In this document: piece by piece, positions 1 through 7,203 of the stretch
Position numbering within the stretch: position 1 is the stretch's first letter
How the letters are laid out: each line of letters starts with the position of its first letter
Assembly (NCBI RefSeq): GCF_905203285.1
Contig: NZ_CAJKVK010000017.1
Span: 1 to 26,419 of the forward strand
From: an uncultured Succinatimonas sp.
GTDB taxonomy: Bacteria; Pseudomonadota; Gammaproteobacteria; Enterobacterales; Succinivibrionaceae
Length of the DNA stretch: 26,419 nt
Reading direction: 5' to 3'
Translations under genes and position numbers: made by a program
Notes under the pieces: generated by a model
Told to the model about the DNA's origin: nothing
Seen by the model: the letters and a program-made list of their open reading frames with translations, nothing else
The model's database searches: none

Positions 1-112
1 AATTTGCTTAATTTTAAAAATAATTATGATTCTGTTGTAGATATAATTTAATAATCGGGTAACTTTAAAAATAAATCAATGCAAAGTTTACAGAATTTTC
101 AAAATAATAATT

Positions 113-709
113 ATGAATAAGATTGAAGATGATGGCAGACACAGGGGTTACGGTTTTAATAAAGACGTTTCATCTGGGTTATTTGCATATTACCGTGATT
201 TAGATGCTGCTTTTACAAAAGAAGCAGACCCAAAAAGTGCTTTAATTACGTCTAAAGCGATTTCATTATGTGAAAAATGGATACAAAGGCGCTGTTCTGA
301 CAGGACAGACGGAAGTGACCCTCTGCAAGAAAGATTGATTAGTGATCATTGTTTTGATCTTTTGCTTCAAACATTGATTTTTGCAAGTCGTTCCGACGGA
401 AAAATCGATAAAGAAGAGCATAATTCGATAATCAGTGTTTTAAAAAAATTTGCCAATGAAGAAGATATGTACGGCGTAGTCGATACTATGCTGACTGAAG
501 AACTTGATGTCAGGAAAATATCTTCCAAAATTCTTTTTAAAGAAGAAGCCATGGATGTTTACTTTATTTCAGCAATGATTTTGCAGGGAGATAATTTCAT
601 GGAACGGCATTTTTTAGAGCTTTTTGCCGCCACCTTGGAAATTACGCCTTCACTTAAAAGAAAAATTGAGATTGAAGCTTCAAAGTTTGTAAATTCATCG
701 CAGTTTTGA
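113..709 (+). CDS. DUF533 / YebE-like (TerB-fold) protein
   Basis: A 198-residue protein of unknown biochemical function. The C-terminal half (about residues 80-195) resembles the DUF533/YebE family, which has a TerB-like helical fold. The signs are a helix reading LLLQTLIFASRSDGKIDKEE with its acidic 'DGKID.EE' turn, then a segment with the family pattern 'A.DVYFISAMIL....NFMERHFLELFAATLEI'. The first 75 residues are polar and not recognised. I see no signal peptide or membrane segment, so it is probably cytosolic. The start has almost no Shine-Dalgarno sequence (AT-rich run before ATG at 113), so the exact start is uncertain. It lies alone ahead of the NifU-like operon, separated by about 146 bp with a weak hairpin. 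TerB-like proteins are often loosely labelled as tellurite resistance; nothing here supports that role. Confidence 0.7.
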   Translation: MNKIEDDGRHRGYGFNKDVSSGLFAYYRDLDAAFTKEADPKSALITSKAISLCEKWIQRRCSDRTDGSDPLQERLISDHCFDLLLQTLIFASRSDGKIDKEEHNSIISVLKKFANEEDMYGVVDTMLTEELDVRKISSKILFKEEAMDVYFISAMILQGDNFMERHFLELFAATLEITPSLKRKIEIEASKFVNSSQF

Positions 710-718
710 GATCTCTTT

Positions 719-740
719 AAAAGCTTCGCTTTTGTTCTCT
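719..740 (+). terminator. weak hairpin after the DUF533 gene
   Basis: A 6-bp stem (AAAAGC / GCTTTT, loop TTC) is followed by a short T-rich stretch, 10 bases after the DUF533 stop codon. It is small and AT-rich, so it is at best a weak intrinsic terminator. Confidence 0.35.
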
Positions 741-753
741 TATCTGAATGAGT

Positions 754-790
754 TATCCGTGGTATTATAGGGGAGCCTAATAAACGGATA
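754..790 (+). promoter_or_regulatory. inverted repeat around a -10-like element upstream of the NifU-like operon
   Basis: TATCCGT (754-760) and its exact reverse complement ACGGATA (784-790) are separated by 23 bases that contain TATTAT (763-768), a plausible sigma-70 -10 box. No good -35 is visible. The arrangement could be an operator or a hairpin in the leader. The operon downstream appears strongly expressed, so regulation here is plausible but inferred. Confidence 0.35.
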
Positions 791-855
791 TAAAGAAGTT
801 CGTTTTTCGGTAATAAAATTTATATAAAACACAGCATTAAGTTTAGGTACCACCA

Positions 856-1554
856 ATGATCTATTCAAAAGAAGTAGAGAATATGTGCCCTGTAACCAAA
901 GGTGCATATCATGGTCCTGCACCTATTCCTGAAGAAGGCAAGTGGGTTCAGGCAAAAGAAATTAAAGATATCAGTGGCCTTACTCATGGTATCGGCTGGT
1001 GTGCTCCTGAGCAGGGCACCTGCAAGCTTACCTTGAACGTTAAGGACGGTATTATTGAAGAAGCTTTGGTCGAGACTATCGGCTGCACCGGTATGACTCA
1101 CTCTGCTGCTATGGCTTCAGAAATCCTTCCTGGTAAGACTTTACTTGAGGCTTTAAATACTGACCTCGTTTGCGATGCTATCAACACTGCAATGCGTGAA
1201 TTATTCTTGCAGATTGTATACGGTCGTACTCAGACTGCATTCTCCGAAGGCGGTCTTCCTATCGGTGCCTCACTTGAAGATTTGGGCAAGAACCTTCGCA
1301 GTCAGGTCGGTACTATGTTCGGTACCAGAGCAAAAGGCTCACGTTATCTCGAAATGACCGAGGGCTATGTAACTCGTTTGGCTTTAAATGAGCAGAATGA
1401 GATTGTCGGTTACGAGTTTGTAAACTTAGGCAAACTTATCGATTTGCTCAAAGCCAATCCGGATATGAAAGGATCCGATGCTATCGCTAAGATCCGCGGA
1501 CACTATGGCCAGTTCGATAACGCTGCCAAGTACATTGATCCGAGAAAAGAATAA
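856..1554 (+). CDS. NifU/IscU-like iron-sulfur scaffold protein (partner of GGGtGRT protein)
   Basis: A 232-residue cytosolic protein. Residues 56-80 resemble the IscU/NifU scaffold core: the run 'VKDGIIEEALVETIGC' followed by T-G-M matches IscU's 'GIIEDA..KTYGCGSA'. Cys77 sits where IscU has its second ligand cysteine. Cys49 and Cys56 flank the first ligand region, and Cys106 (LVCDAI) may be the third ligand. The protein is longer than IscU (about 128 residues), with an extra C-terminal half. It precedes the GGGtGRT gene by 14 bp, the arrangement I know for this pair in anaerobes. The ATG at 856 has a weak ribosome site. An in-frame ATG at 883 (residue 10) has purine-rich sequence before it, but the residues before it fit the family N-terminus, so I keep 856. 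Codons such as CGT, GGT, TAC and AAC dominate, suggesting high expression. Client proteins and function are unknown. Confidence 0.8.
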   Translation: MIYSKEVENMCPVTKGAYHGPAPIPEEGKWVQAKEIKDISGLTHGIGWCAPEQGTCKLTLNVKDGIIEEALVETIGCTGMTHSAAMASEILPGKTLLEALNTDLVCDAINTAMRELFLQIVYGRTQTAFSEGGLPIGASLEDLGKNLRSQVGTMFGTRAKGSRYLEMTEGYVTRLALNEQNEIVGYEFVNLGKLIDLLKANPDMKGSDAIAKIRGHYGQFDNAAKYIDPRKE

Positions 1555-1568
1555 GAGGTGTACTGAAA

Positions 1569-2573
1569 ATGGCATTATTTGAAAGCTATGAGCGTCGTAT
1601 TGACAAAGTAAATAAAGTTTTAAACGAGAACGGTATTGCCTCTTTGGATGAAGCCATGCAGATTTGTAAAGATCATGGCATTAATCCTTATGACAAAGTT
1701 CGTGAAATTCAGCCGATCGCTTTTGAAAACGCTTGCTGGGCATATACTGCCGGTGCTGCTATCGCAATTAAGAAAAATTGCGTAAACGCCGCTGATGCTG
1801 CTGAAGCTATCGGTATCGGTTTACAGGCTTTCTGTATTCCCGGTTCCGTAGCTGAGGATCGTAAAGTAGGTTTAGGCCACGGCAATTTGGGCGCAATGCT
1901 TCTTCGTGACGAGACCAAGTGCTTCGCTTTCTTGGCAGGTCATGAATCTTTTGCTGCCGCTGAAGGCGCTATCGGTATCGTTCGTAACGCTAACAAGGCT
2001 CGCAAGACCCCGTTGCGCGTTATTTTGAACGGTCTTGGTAAAGATGCAGCTCAGATCATTTCCCGTATTAACGGCTTTACTTACGTTCAGACTCAGTTTG
2101 ATTATTTCACCGGCGAGTTAAAGATTGTTCGTGAAATCGCTTACTCAAACGGTGAGCGTGCAGCCGTTCGCTGCTATGGTGCTGACGATGTTCGTGAAGG
2201 CGTTGCAATTATGCACAAAGAAGGTGTTGACGTTTCTATTACCGGAAACTCCACCAACCCGACTCGTTTCCAGCATCCGGTTGCCGGTACTTATAAGAAA
2301 GAGTGCGTAGAGCAGGGTAAGAAGTACTTCTCCGTTGCATCAGGCGGCGGTACCGGTCGTACTCTCCACCCGGACAACATGGCAGCAGGTCCTGCTTCAT
2401 ACGGTATGACCGATACTATGGGTCGTATGCACTCAGACGCACAGTTCGCCGGTTCTTCTTCCGTACCTGCTCACGTTGAGATGATGGGCTTTTTAGGTAT
2501 GGGCAATAACCCGATGGTCGGTGCTACTGTAGCAATTGCCGTTGCTGTTTCTGAAGCTTTGAAAAACAAGTAA
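1569..2573 (+). CDS. GGGtGRT protein
   Basis: A 334-residue soluble protein of the family named after its glycine-rich motif, present here as SGGGTGRT (residues 258-265). The C-terminal third is rich in Gly, Met and Ala ('MAAGPASYGMTDTMGRMHSD', 'MMGFLGMGNNPMVGATVAIAVAVSEALK') as in the family. The N-terminal part has a glycine-rich stretch GLGHGNLGAMLLRDETKC (101-118). The family has no established reaction. The motif could bind a phosphate or cofactor, which is inference. Start: AGAGGTG lies 8-12 bases before ATG 1569, a strong ribosome site. It is almost certainly co-transcribed with the NifU-like gene and ends in a strong terminator. Codon use is strongly biased (CGT, GGT, GAC, AAC), unlike the AT-rich neighbours, indicating an abundant protein. 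The call is firm for the family and empty for function. Confidence 0.88.
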   Translation: MALFESYERRIDKVNKVLNENGIASLDEAMQICKDHGINPYDKVREIQPIAFENACWAYTAGAAIAIKKNCVNAADAAEAIGIGLQAFCIPGSVAEDRKVGLGHGNLGAMLLRDETKCFAFLAGHESFAAAEGAIGIVRNANKARKTPLRVILNGLGKDAAQIISRINGFTYVQTQFDYFTGELKIVREIAYSNGERAAVRCYGADDVREGVAIMHKEGVDVSITGNSTNPTRFQHPVAGTYKKECVEQGKKYFSVASGGGTGRTLHPDNMAAGPASYGMTDTMGRMHSDAQFAGSSSVPAHVEMMGFLGMGNNPMVGATVAIAVAVSEALKNK

Positions 2574-2602
2574 TTTGTAAAAGCTTTTAAACATATATTT
2601 AA

Positions 2603-2645
2603 AACCCGCTAAAATCGAACCATTATCGATTTCGCGGGTTTTTTG
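2603..2645 (+). terminator. Rho-independent terminator of the NifU-like/GGGtGRT operon
   Basis: CCCGC (2605-2609) pairs with GCGGG (2634-2638), and the inner arms AAATCGA/TCGATTT extend the stem to roughly 12 bp. It is followed by TTTTTT. On the minus strand the A-run before the stem gives a short T tract, so it may also stop transcripts running out of the 6S RNA gene from the other side. Confidence 0.9.
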
Positions 2646-2810
2646 TTTGGGCAAGTGACAAGATTGTGCTGATATAGTTTTTACTGCTTAATTTAATCTG
2701 GCTATGATTTCGTATCTTGGTGATAAGTCTTAATGCTTAATAGTTTAAATACGGTATGTAAAAGGGAATGATCTGAAAGATTTTGAGAATTTTGGTTGAT
2801 ATGCTTTTTA

Positions 2811-2991
2811 AGACCCCGGAAGTGCCGCTGTCGATATGACTCCTTGAACCATGAAGTTCAAGTGGAGCACCTTTGATGAAATAAGGCTTCCTGTACTAAA
2901 AAGCAGGCCTGCACAACAATCACCAGGGAGACGCCCCGATCTGGTATTATCGGCTCAGGGTAAATGCGACTGGCAAACACCCCAGGGAAAT
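2811..2991 (-). ncRNA. ssrS: 6S RNA
   Basis: Read on the minus strand, this interval carries the blocks of gammaproteobacterial 6S RNA in order: a 5' arm AUUUCCCUGGGG, then GCCAGUC, CCCUGAGCCGAUA and AUACCA, then GGAAGCCUUA, the hairpin CUUGAACUUCAUGGUUCAAG, ACAGCGGCA and a 3' arm CUUCCGGGG. The 5' CCCUGGGG and 3' CUUCCGGGG arms pair to close the long rod. Length of about 181 nt is close to the 184 nt of E. coli. 6S RNA binds sigma-70 RNA polymerase holoenzyme, mimicking an open promoter and damping transcription in stationary phase. Ends are estimated from the closing stem and may be off by a few bases. In E. coli ssrS is followed by ygfA; here the next gene on this side is the convergent GGGtGRT operon, so that linkage is lost. 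Confidence 0.92.
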
Positions 2992-3352
2992 TTTTAGGCA
3001 ACTAAGCTGCCTTGAGCTTTAATTTAGCAAAAAACCGTTGATGCTTCAATATTTACATGAAATTAATAATGTAATTTGCACCTGTGATACAAAATTATCA
3101 AAAAGTTCTTTACTTATATGTACATTATCTTTATTTTAGAGCTTTGCTTTGTCTATCTTTTCTTTTATCGGTAAATAGGTAAAATTGCTTGGCAAATTTT
3201 TATTGTGCTTATTTTTAGTTGTCTATGATTAAAAATCAGCTGTTTTCTTTTAAATTTTCGTATAAAGATTTATTTTAGATATTGCAAGATAACTTATTTA
3301 ACGTTATTACTTATATAAGTAAAAATTTCTCAAATTAAAATTAAGGTCAGGC
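2992..3352. other. AT-rich intergenic stretch between 6S RNA and sohB
   Basis: About 360 bases without a convincing gene. It should hold the 6S promoter (minus strand) and the sohB promoter (plus strand). Just upstream of the 6S 5' end is a small hairpin, GGCAGC/GTTGCC on the minus strand, around 2997-3011. No clear -10/-35 pair for 6S could be assigned. The rest is low-complexity A/T sequence with no open frame that looks coding. Confidence 0.5.
3200..3229 (+). promoter_or_regulatory. putative sigma-70 promoter of sohB-topA
   Basis: TTATTG (3200-3205), an 18-base spacer and TATGAT (3224-3229) form a reasonable sigma-70 promoter, giving a leader of about 115 nt before sohB. This is prediction from consensus only. 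Confidence 0.45.
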
Positions 3353-4492
3353 ATGTTACCTTTTTTTGTTGATTTACTTTCATTTTTCTTAAAAACTCTG
3401 ATTATTATTTTGGTTGTTGCAATACCCATTGGTTTGGTTGTTGCAGTTGTTTTAAAGACTAAAGATAAAAAAACTCCTTCTTCATATGGTGACTCTAAAT
3501 TAATTATTCGTGATTTAAAGTCGGTTTATGACAAGCGTAAGAAATCAATGATAAAAGCTTTGAATGTTCATGATCCGGATAAGAAAATCGCGGCATTAGA
3601 TGAAAAGAAAAAGAAGAAAAAGGATAAGAAGGAAGATAAAGAACTGAAACTTAAGGATAGGCAGGCGGTTGTTGAATCATTAAAAAAACTTGAAGAAGAT
3701 GGTGTCTTTTGCCCGCAGAATTTATATGTGGTTAATTTCGTCGGTTCGACAAAAGGAAATGAAGTTAAAAAGCTGCGCAGGGAAATTGATGCAATTTTGG
3801 ATGTGGCAACATCAAAAGATGAAGTTATTGTAAATTTAACCTCACCAGGCGGTATGGTAAATTCTTACGGTTTATGCGCATCTCAGCTTGCAAGGATCCG
3901 CGACCGCGGTATAAGACTGACTTGCACGGTTGACAGTGTGGCAGCCTCCGGCGGTTATCTTATGGCGTGTGTGGCCGATCATATAGTAGCGGCACCTTTT
4001 TCTTATATAGGATCAATAGGTGTTATAGCAGGAATTCCTAATTTTAGAAAAGTGCTCAATAAGTATGACGTTGATTATGAGCAAGTGACTGCCGGTAAGT
4101 ATAAGCGTACTTTATCAATGCTCGGTGAAAACACGCAGGAAGGCCGTGAAAAATTCAAAGAAGAACTGGAAGCCATTCATGCGCGTTTTAAAGAACAGGT
4201 TCAAAAGTATCGTCCTTTTATTAATATTGATGAAGTTGCTACTGGTGAATATTGGTTGGCAAGTGATGCTCTTAAATTAAAGCTGGTTGATGAAATAGCT
4301 ACTTCTGATGAATATATCAGTAAAAAAGTAGCACAAACTTATGGCTGTGCTCTGCAAATTATGTGCGCCCGCAAGCAAAAAAGATCGTTACTGTCTAAAC
4401 TTAAACAATTAATTTTGCTAAAACATATAAAGAGCGATATCGGTAAGATTTTGTTATCTGCAAAAGATGACGAATTTACAGGAATACGTTAA
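3353..4492 (+). CDS. sohB: inner-membrane peptidase SohB (S49 family)
   Basis: A 379-residue membrane-anchored serine peptidase, presumably facing the periplasm and cleaving membrane or exported proteins as described for SohB/SppA relatives. Residues 8-34 form an N-terminal hydrophobic anchor. A very lysine-rich linker follows (about 61-103, including six lysines in a row). The S49 domain spans about 120-310: NLTSPGGMVNSYG (161-173), the nucleophile in VAASGGY (Ser199), the GSIGV block (220-224), and the general base lysine in TAGKYKR (Lys249). This Ser/Lys dyad with one S49 domain fits SohB rather than the doubled SppA. Start: AAGGT lies 7 bases before ATG 3353. It is followed after 21 bp by topA, as sohB and topA are near neighbours in enterobacteria, and is probably co-transcribed with it. 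The charged linker is longer than I would expect for E. coli SohB. Confidence 0.9.
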   Translation: MLPFFVDLLSFFLKTLIIILVVAIPIGLVVAVVLKTKDKKTPSSYGDSKLIIRDLKSVYDKRKKSMIKALNVHDPDKKIAALDEKKKKKKDKKEDKELKLKDRQAVVESLKKLEEDGVFCPQNLYVVNFVGSTKGNEVKKLRREIDAILDVATSKDEVIVNLTSPGGMVNSYGLCASQLARIRDRGIRLTCTVDSVAASGGYLMACVADHIVAAPFSYIGSIGVIAGIPNFRKVLNKYDVDYEQVTAGKYKRTLSMLGENTQEGREKFKEELEAIHARFKEQVQKYRPFINIDEVATGEYWLASDALKLKLVDEIATSDEYISKKVAQTYGCALQIMCARKQKRSLLSKLKQLILLKHIKSDIGKILLSAKDDEFTGIR

Positions 4493-4513
4493 GAATTATA
4501 AGGTTGTAAGCTG

Positions 4514-7165
4514 ATGAGTAAGTCTTTAGTTATCGTTGAGTCTCCGTCTAAGGCCAAGATTATAAATCGCTATTTGGGGGAAGACTTTGTAGTAAAGGCA
4601 AGTGTCGGACATATTAGGGATTTGCCGGTTAGCTCGTCATCAGGACGGGGAAAGAAAAGTGCCTCTAAAGACAAAAAAGTTAATCCTCTTTTTGACAGGA
4701 TGGGTATCGATCCTGAAAATAACTGGCAGGCACGCTATGAAATTATGCCGGGTAAAGAAAATGTCGTCAGCGAATTAAAAAAATTATCAAAGGATGCCGA
4801 TAAAGTTTATTTGGCTACTGACTTGGATCGCGAAGGGGAGGCGATAGCTTGGCACTTGCGTGAGGTTTTAGGCGGTAAAAAAGATCGTTATTTACGCGTT
4901 AAGTATCCTGAAATTACTAAAGCTGCCATAAGTAAGGCCTTTGAGAATCCCGGTTCTATTAATATGGATCTGGTGAACGCTCAGCAAACCAGACGCTTTT
5001 TAGACCGCGTCGTGGGTTTTATGGTTTCTCCGCTTTTATGGACAAAAGTAGCAAGAGGTTTATCAGCAGGCCGTGTTCAATCGGTGGCGGTTGAACTTAT
5101 CGTTGATAGAGAAAGGGAGATTAAGGCTTTTATTCCTAAAGAGTATTGGACTATTGATGCAGATACTCTTACTGCGCAAAATAATCCCCTTAGATTGCAG
5201 CTTATAAGCAAAAACGGCAAAAAAATTGAAATAGCTGATGAAAAGACTGCAAATGCCGTTAAAGATGAATTAAAAGCAAACATATTCAAGGTAGCTAAGG
5301 TTGAGGCTAAAAAAGGCTCTCTCCATGCACCGGCTCCGTTTACCACATCGACTTTACAGCAAAGCGCTAACCAGAAATTAGGTTTTTCTGTAAAACGTAC
5401 CATGACCGTTGCGCAGCGTCTTTATGAAAACGGTCTTATTACCTACATGAGAACCGACAGCGTTAATTTGTCGGCAGAAGCAATAAGTGCAGCTCGTGAG
5501 CAGATTGAAAAGAATTTCGGAAAAGAATATTTGCCCGAGAAACCGAATTTTTATAAATCAAAAGAGTCTGCCCAGGAGGCTCATGAGGCAATTCGTCCGT
5601 CTCATCCTGAGCTTTCTGCAAAAGATTTGCCTGCATCAGTTGATCGTGACGGGCAACGCCTATACGCTTTAATTTATGCTCGCTATTTGGCTTGTCAAAT
5701 GGCTCCGCAAACTTATGAGACTACTACAATAAGCGTTGATGCCGGTGATTATTTATTAAGAACAAGCGGTAAAACAGTATTATTTGAAGGTTTTAGAGCG
5801 GCTTTGCCGTCATCGTCTAAAGATAACGATTTACTGCCTAAGGTTAGTGTAGGAGAGATCCTTAAATTAAAAGAGATTATTCCCTTACAGCACTTTACCC
5901 AGCCTCCGGCCCGTTTTTCTGAAGCTACTTTAGTTAAAGAACTTGAAAAGGACGGTATTGGAAGACCGTCTACATATGCAGCAATCATCAGTACGATACA
6001 GGATCGCGGGTATGTGAAGATTGAGCGCGGTCGTTTTTATGCTGAGAAAATGGGAGAAATCGTAACAGATAGATTACGTAATAGTTTTAAAGAATTAATG
6101 GATCTTAATTTTACCGCTTCAATGGAAGATAATCTTGATGATATTGCAAGTGGTAAGGCTGATTGGATTGATAGCCTTAATAAATTTTACGGGCGTTTTA
6201 GCAAGACTTTAGAAGAGGCTAAAAAACCGGCAAGCGAAGGCGGTATGCCGGAAAATAAAGCAATAGTGACTGATATGGTTTGTCCTGAATGCGGAAAGCA
6301 CAAGATGGCTTTGCATACCGGACGTACAGGCACTTTTCTTGCATGCCAAGGTTATTATGATAAGTCCGTACCGGCAGATAAACGGTGTAAAAAGACTTTA
6401 AATTTAAAGGAAATAGATCTTAACGATTTTAGTAAAAAGGATTTGTCCGAAACCGATGAAGCGGAGCTGATGCGTAAACGTAAGCGTTGCCCGATATGCG
6501 GCTCTGTTATGGACGCATTCTTAATTGATGATTCCCACAAGCTTTATGTTTGCGCCAATTCACCTGCATGTCCTGGCACAGTGCTTGAAGAAGGTGATTT
6601 TGCAGGTGAACAGAACCAAGGTCCTGTTATCGAATGTGATCGCTGCGGAGCGCCGATGGTTCTTAAAGACGGGCGTTTTGGTAAATATATGGCATGTACC
6701 AACGCTGAGTGCGGCAATACCCGTAAGATTTTAAAAAGCGGGGAAGTTGCACCGCCTAAAGAGCCGGCGGTTGATTTGCCTGAGCTTGAATGTAAAGCTC
6801 CGGGATCTCATTATGTGCTGCGAGACGGTGCTGCAGGTTTGTTTTTGGCTGCGCATAATTTCCCTAAAGTGCGTGAGACTCGCCCCGTTTTGGTTAAAGA
6901 GCTCAAGCGTTTTAGAGATAGGATTTCTCCGAAGTTTTATTATTTAGCTGACGGTCCCGAAGTCGATGAAAACGGAAATCCAGCAGAAGTAAGATTTTCG
7001 CGAAAGGTCAAAAAGCAGTATTTAATGACGGAAGCTGACGGAAAACCTACCGGGTGGACTGCTTTTTACAATGAAAAGGATGGAAAGTGGGAAATAAATT
7101 TACCAACAGCAAAGAAATCAACGGTAAAGAAAAAGACCACAGTTAAAAAAACATCTAAAAAATAA
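4514..7165 (+). CDS. topA: DNA topoisomerase I (type IA)
   Basis: An 883-residue topoisomerase I that relaxes negatively supercoiled DNA by transient cleavage of one strand. The TOPRIM domain at the N-terminus starts KSLVIVESPSKAKII and has the metal site DLDREGE (103-109). The catalytic tyrosine is Tyr311 in GLITYMRTDSVNLS. After the core come three C4 zinc-ribbon modules: CPECG...C...C (about residues 590-620), CPICG...CANSPAC (about 655-685) and CDRCG...CTNAEC (about 700-730). A lysine-rich tail ends the protein (KKSTVKKKTTVKKTSKK). Length is close to the 865 of E. coli TopA. ATG 4514 is preceded by AAGG at about 10 bases and by sohB 21 bp upstream, suggesting an operon. A hairpin follows the stop codon. 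All key residues are present, so it should be fully active. Confidence 0.97.
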   Translation: MSKSLVIVESPSKAKIINRYLGEDFVVKASVGHIRDLPVSSSSGRGKKSASKDKKVNPLFDRMGIDPENNWQARYEIMPGKENVVSELKKLSKDADKVYLATDLDREGEAIAWHLREVLGGKKDRYLRVKYPEITKAAISKAFENPGSINMDLVNAQQTRRFLDRVVGFMVSPLLWTKVARGLSAGRVQSVAVELIVDREREIKAFIPKEYWTIDADTLTAQNNPLRLQLISKNGKKIEIADEKTANAVKDELKANIFKVAKVEAKKGSLHAPAPFTTSTLQQSANQKLGFSVKRTMTVAQRLYENGLITYMRTDSVNLSAEAISAAREQIEKNFGKEYLPEKPNFYKSKESAQEAHEAIRPSHPELSAKDLPASVDRDGQRLYALIYARYLACQMAPQTYETTTISVDAGDYLLRTSGKTVLFEGFRAALPSSSKDNDLLPKVSVGEILKLKEIIPLQHFTQPPARFSEATLVKELEKDGIGRPSTYAAIISTIQDRGYVKIERGRFYAEKMGEIVTDRLRNSFKELMDLNFTASMEDNLDDIASGKADWIDSLNKFYGRFSKTLEEAKKPASEGGMPENKAIVTDMVCPECGKHKMALHTGRTGTFLACQGYYDKSVPADKRCKKTLNLKEIDLNDFSKKDLSETDEAELMRKRKRCPICGSVMDAFLIDDSHKLYVCANSPACPGTVLEEGDFAGEQNQGPVIECDRCGAPMVLKDGRFGKYMACTNAECGNTRKILKSGEVAPPKEPAVDLPELECKAPGSHYVLRDGAAGLFLAAHNFPKVRETRPVLVKELKRFRDRISPKFYYLADGPEVDENGNPAEVRFSRKVKKQYLMTEADGKPTGWTAFYNEKDGKWEINLPTAKKSTVKKKTTVKKTSKK

Positions 7166-7173
7166 TCAGTTAT

Positions 7174-7203
7174 AGGGCGGTCTCAGAAAAGAGCCGCCCT
7201 TTA
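7174..7203. terminator. hairpin between convergent topA and the ExoI-like gene
   Basis: AGGGCGG (7174-7180) with CTC pairs with GAG and CCGCCCT (ending 7200) around an AGAAAA-type loop, one base bulged. The T tract is short (TTT) on the plus strand. Its place between two convergent genes suggests a shared terminator; it touches the stop codon of the minus-strand gene. Confidence 0.7.

Noticed and set aside
2811..2991. The structured region first read on the plus strand as a riboswitch or tmRNA
   Set aside because: Read on the minus strand, the blocks match 6S RNA in order; there is no tmRNA tag frame or tRNA-like end.
5077..5403. A 108-codon minus-strand frame within topA
   Set aside because: It lies wholly inside topA, whose plus-strand protein is strongly conserved at this place.
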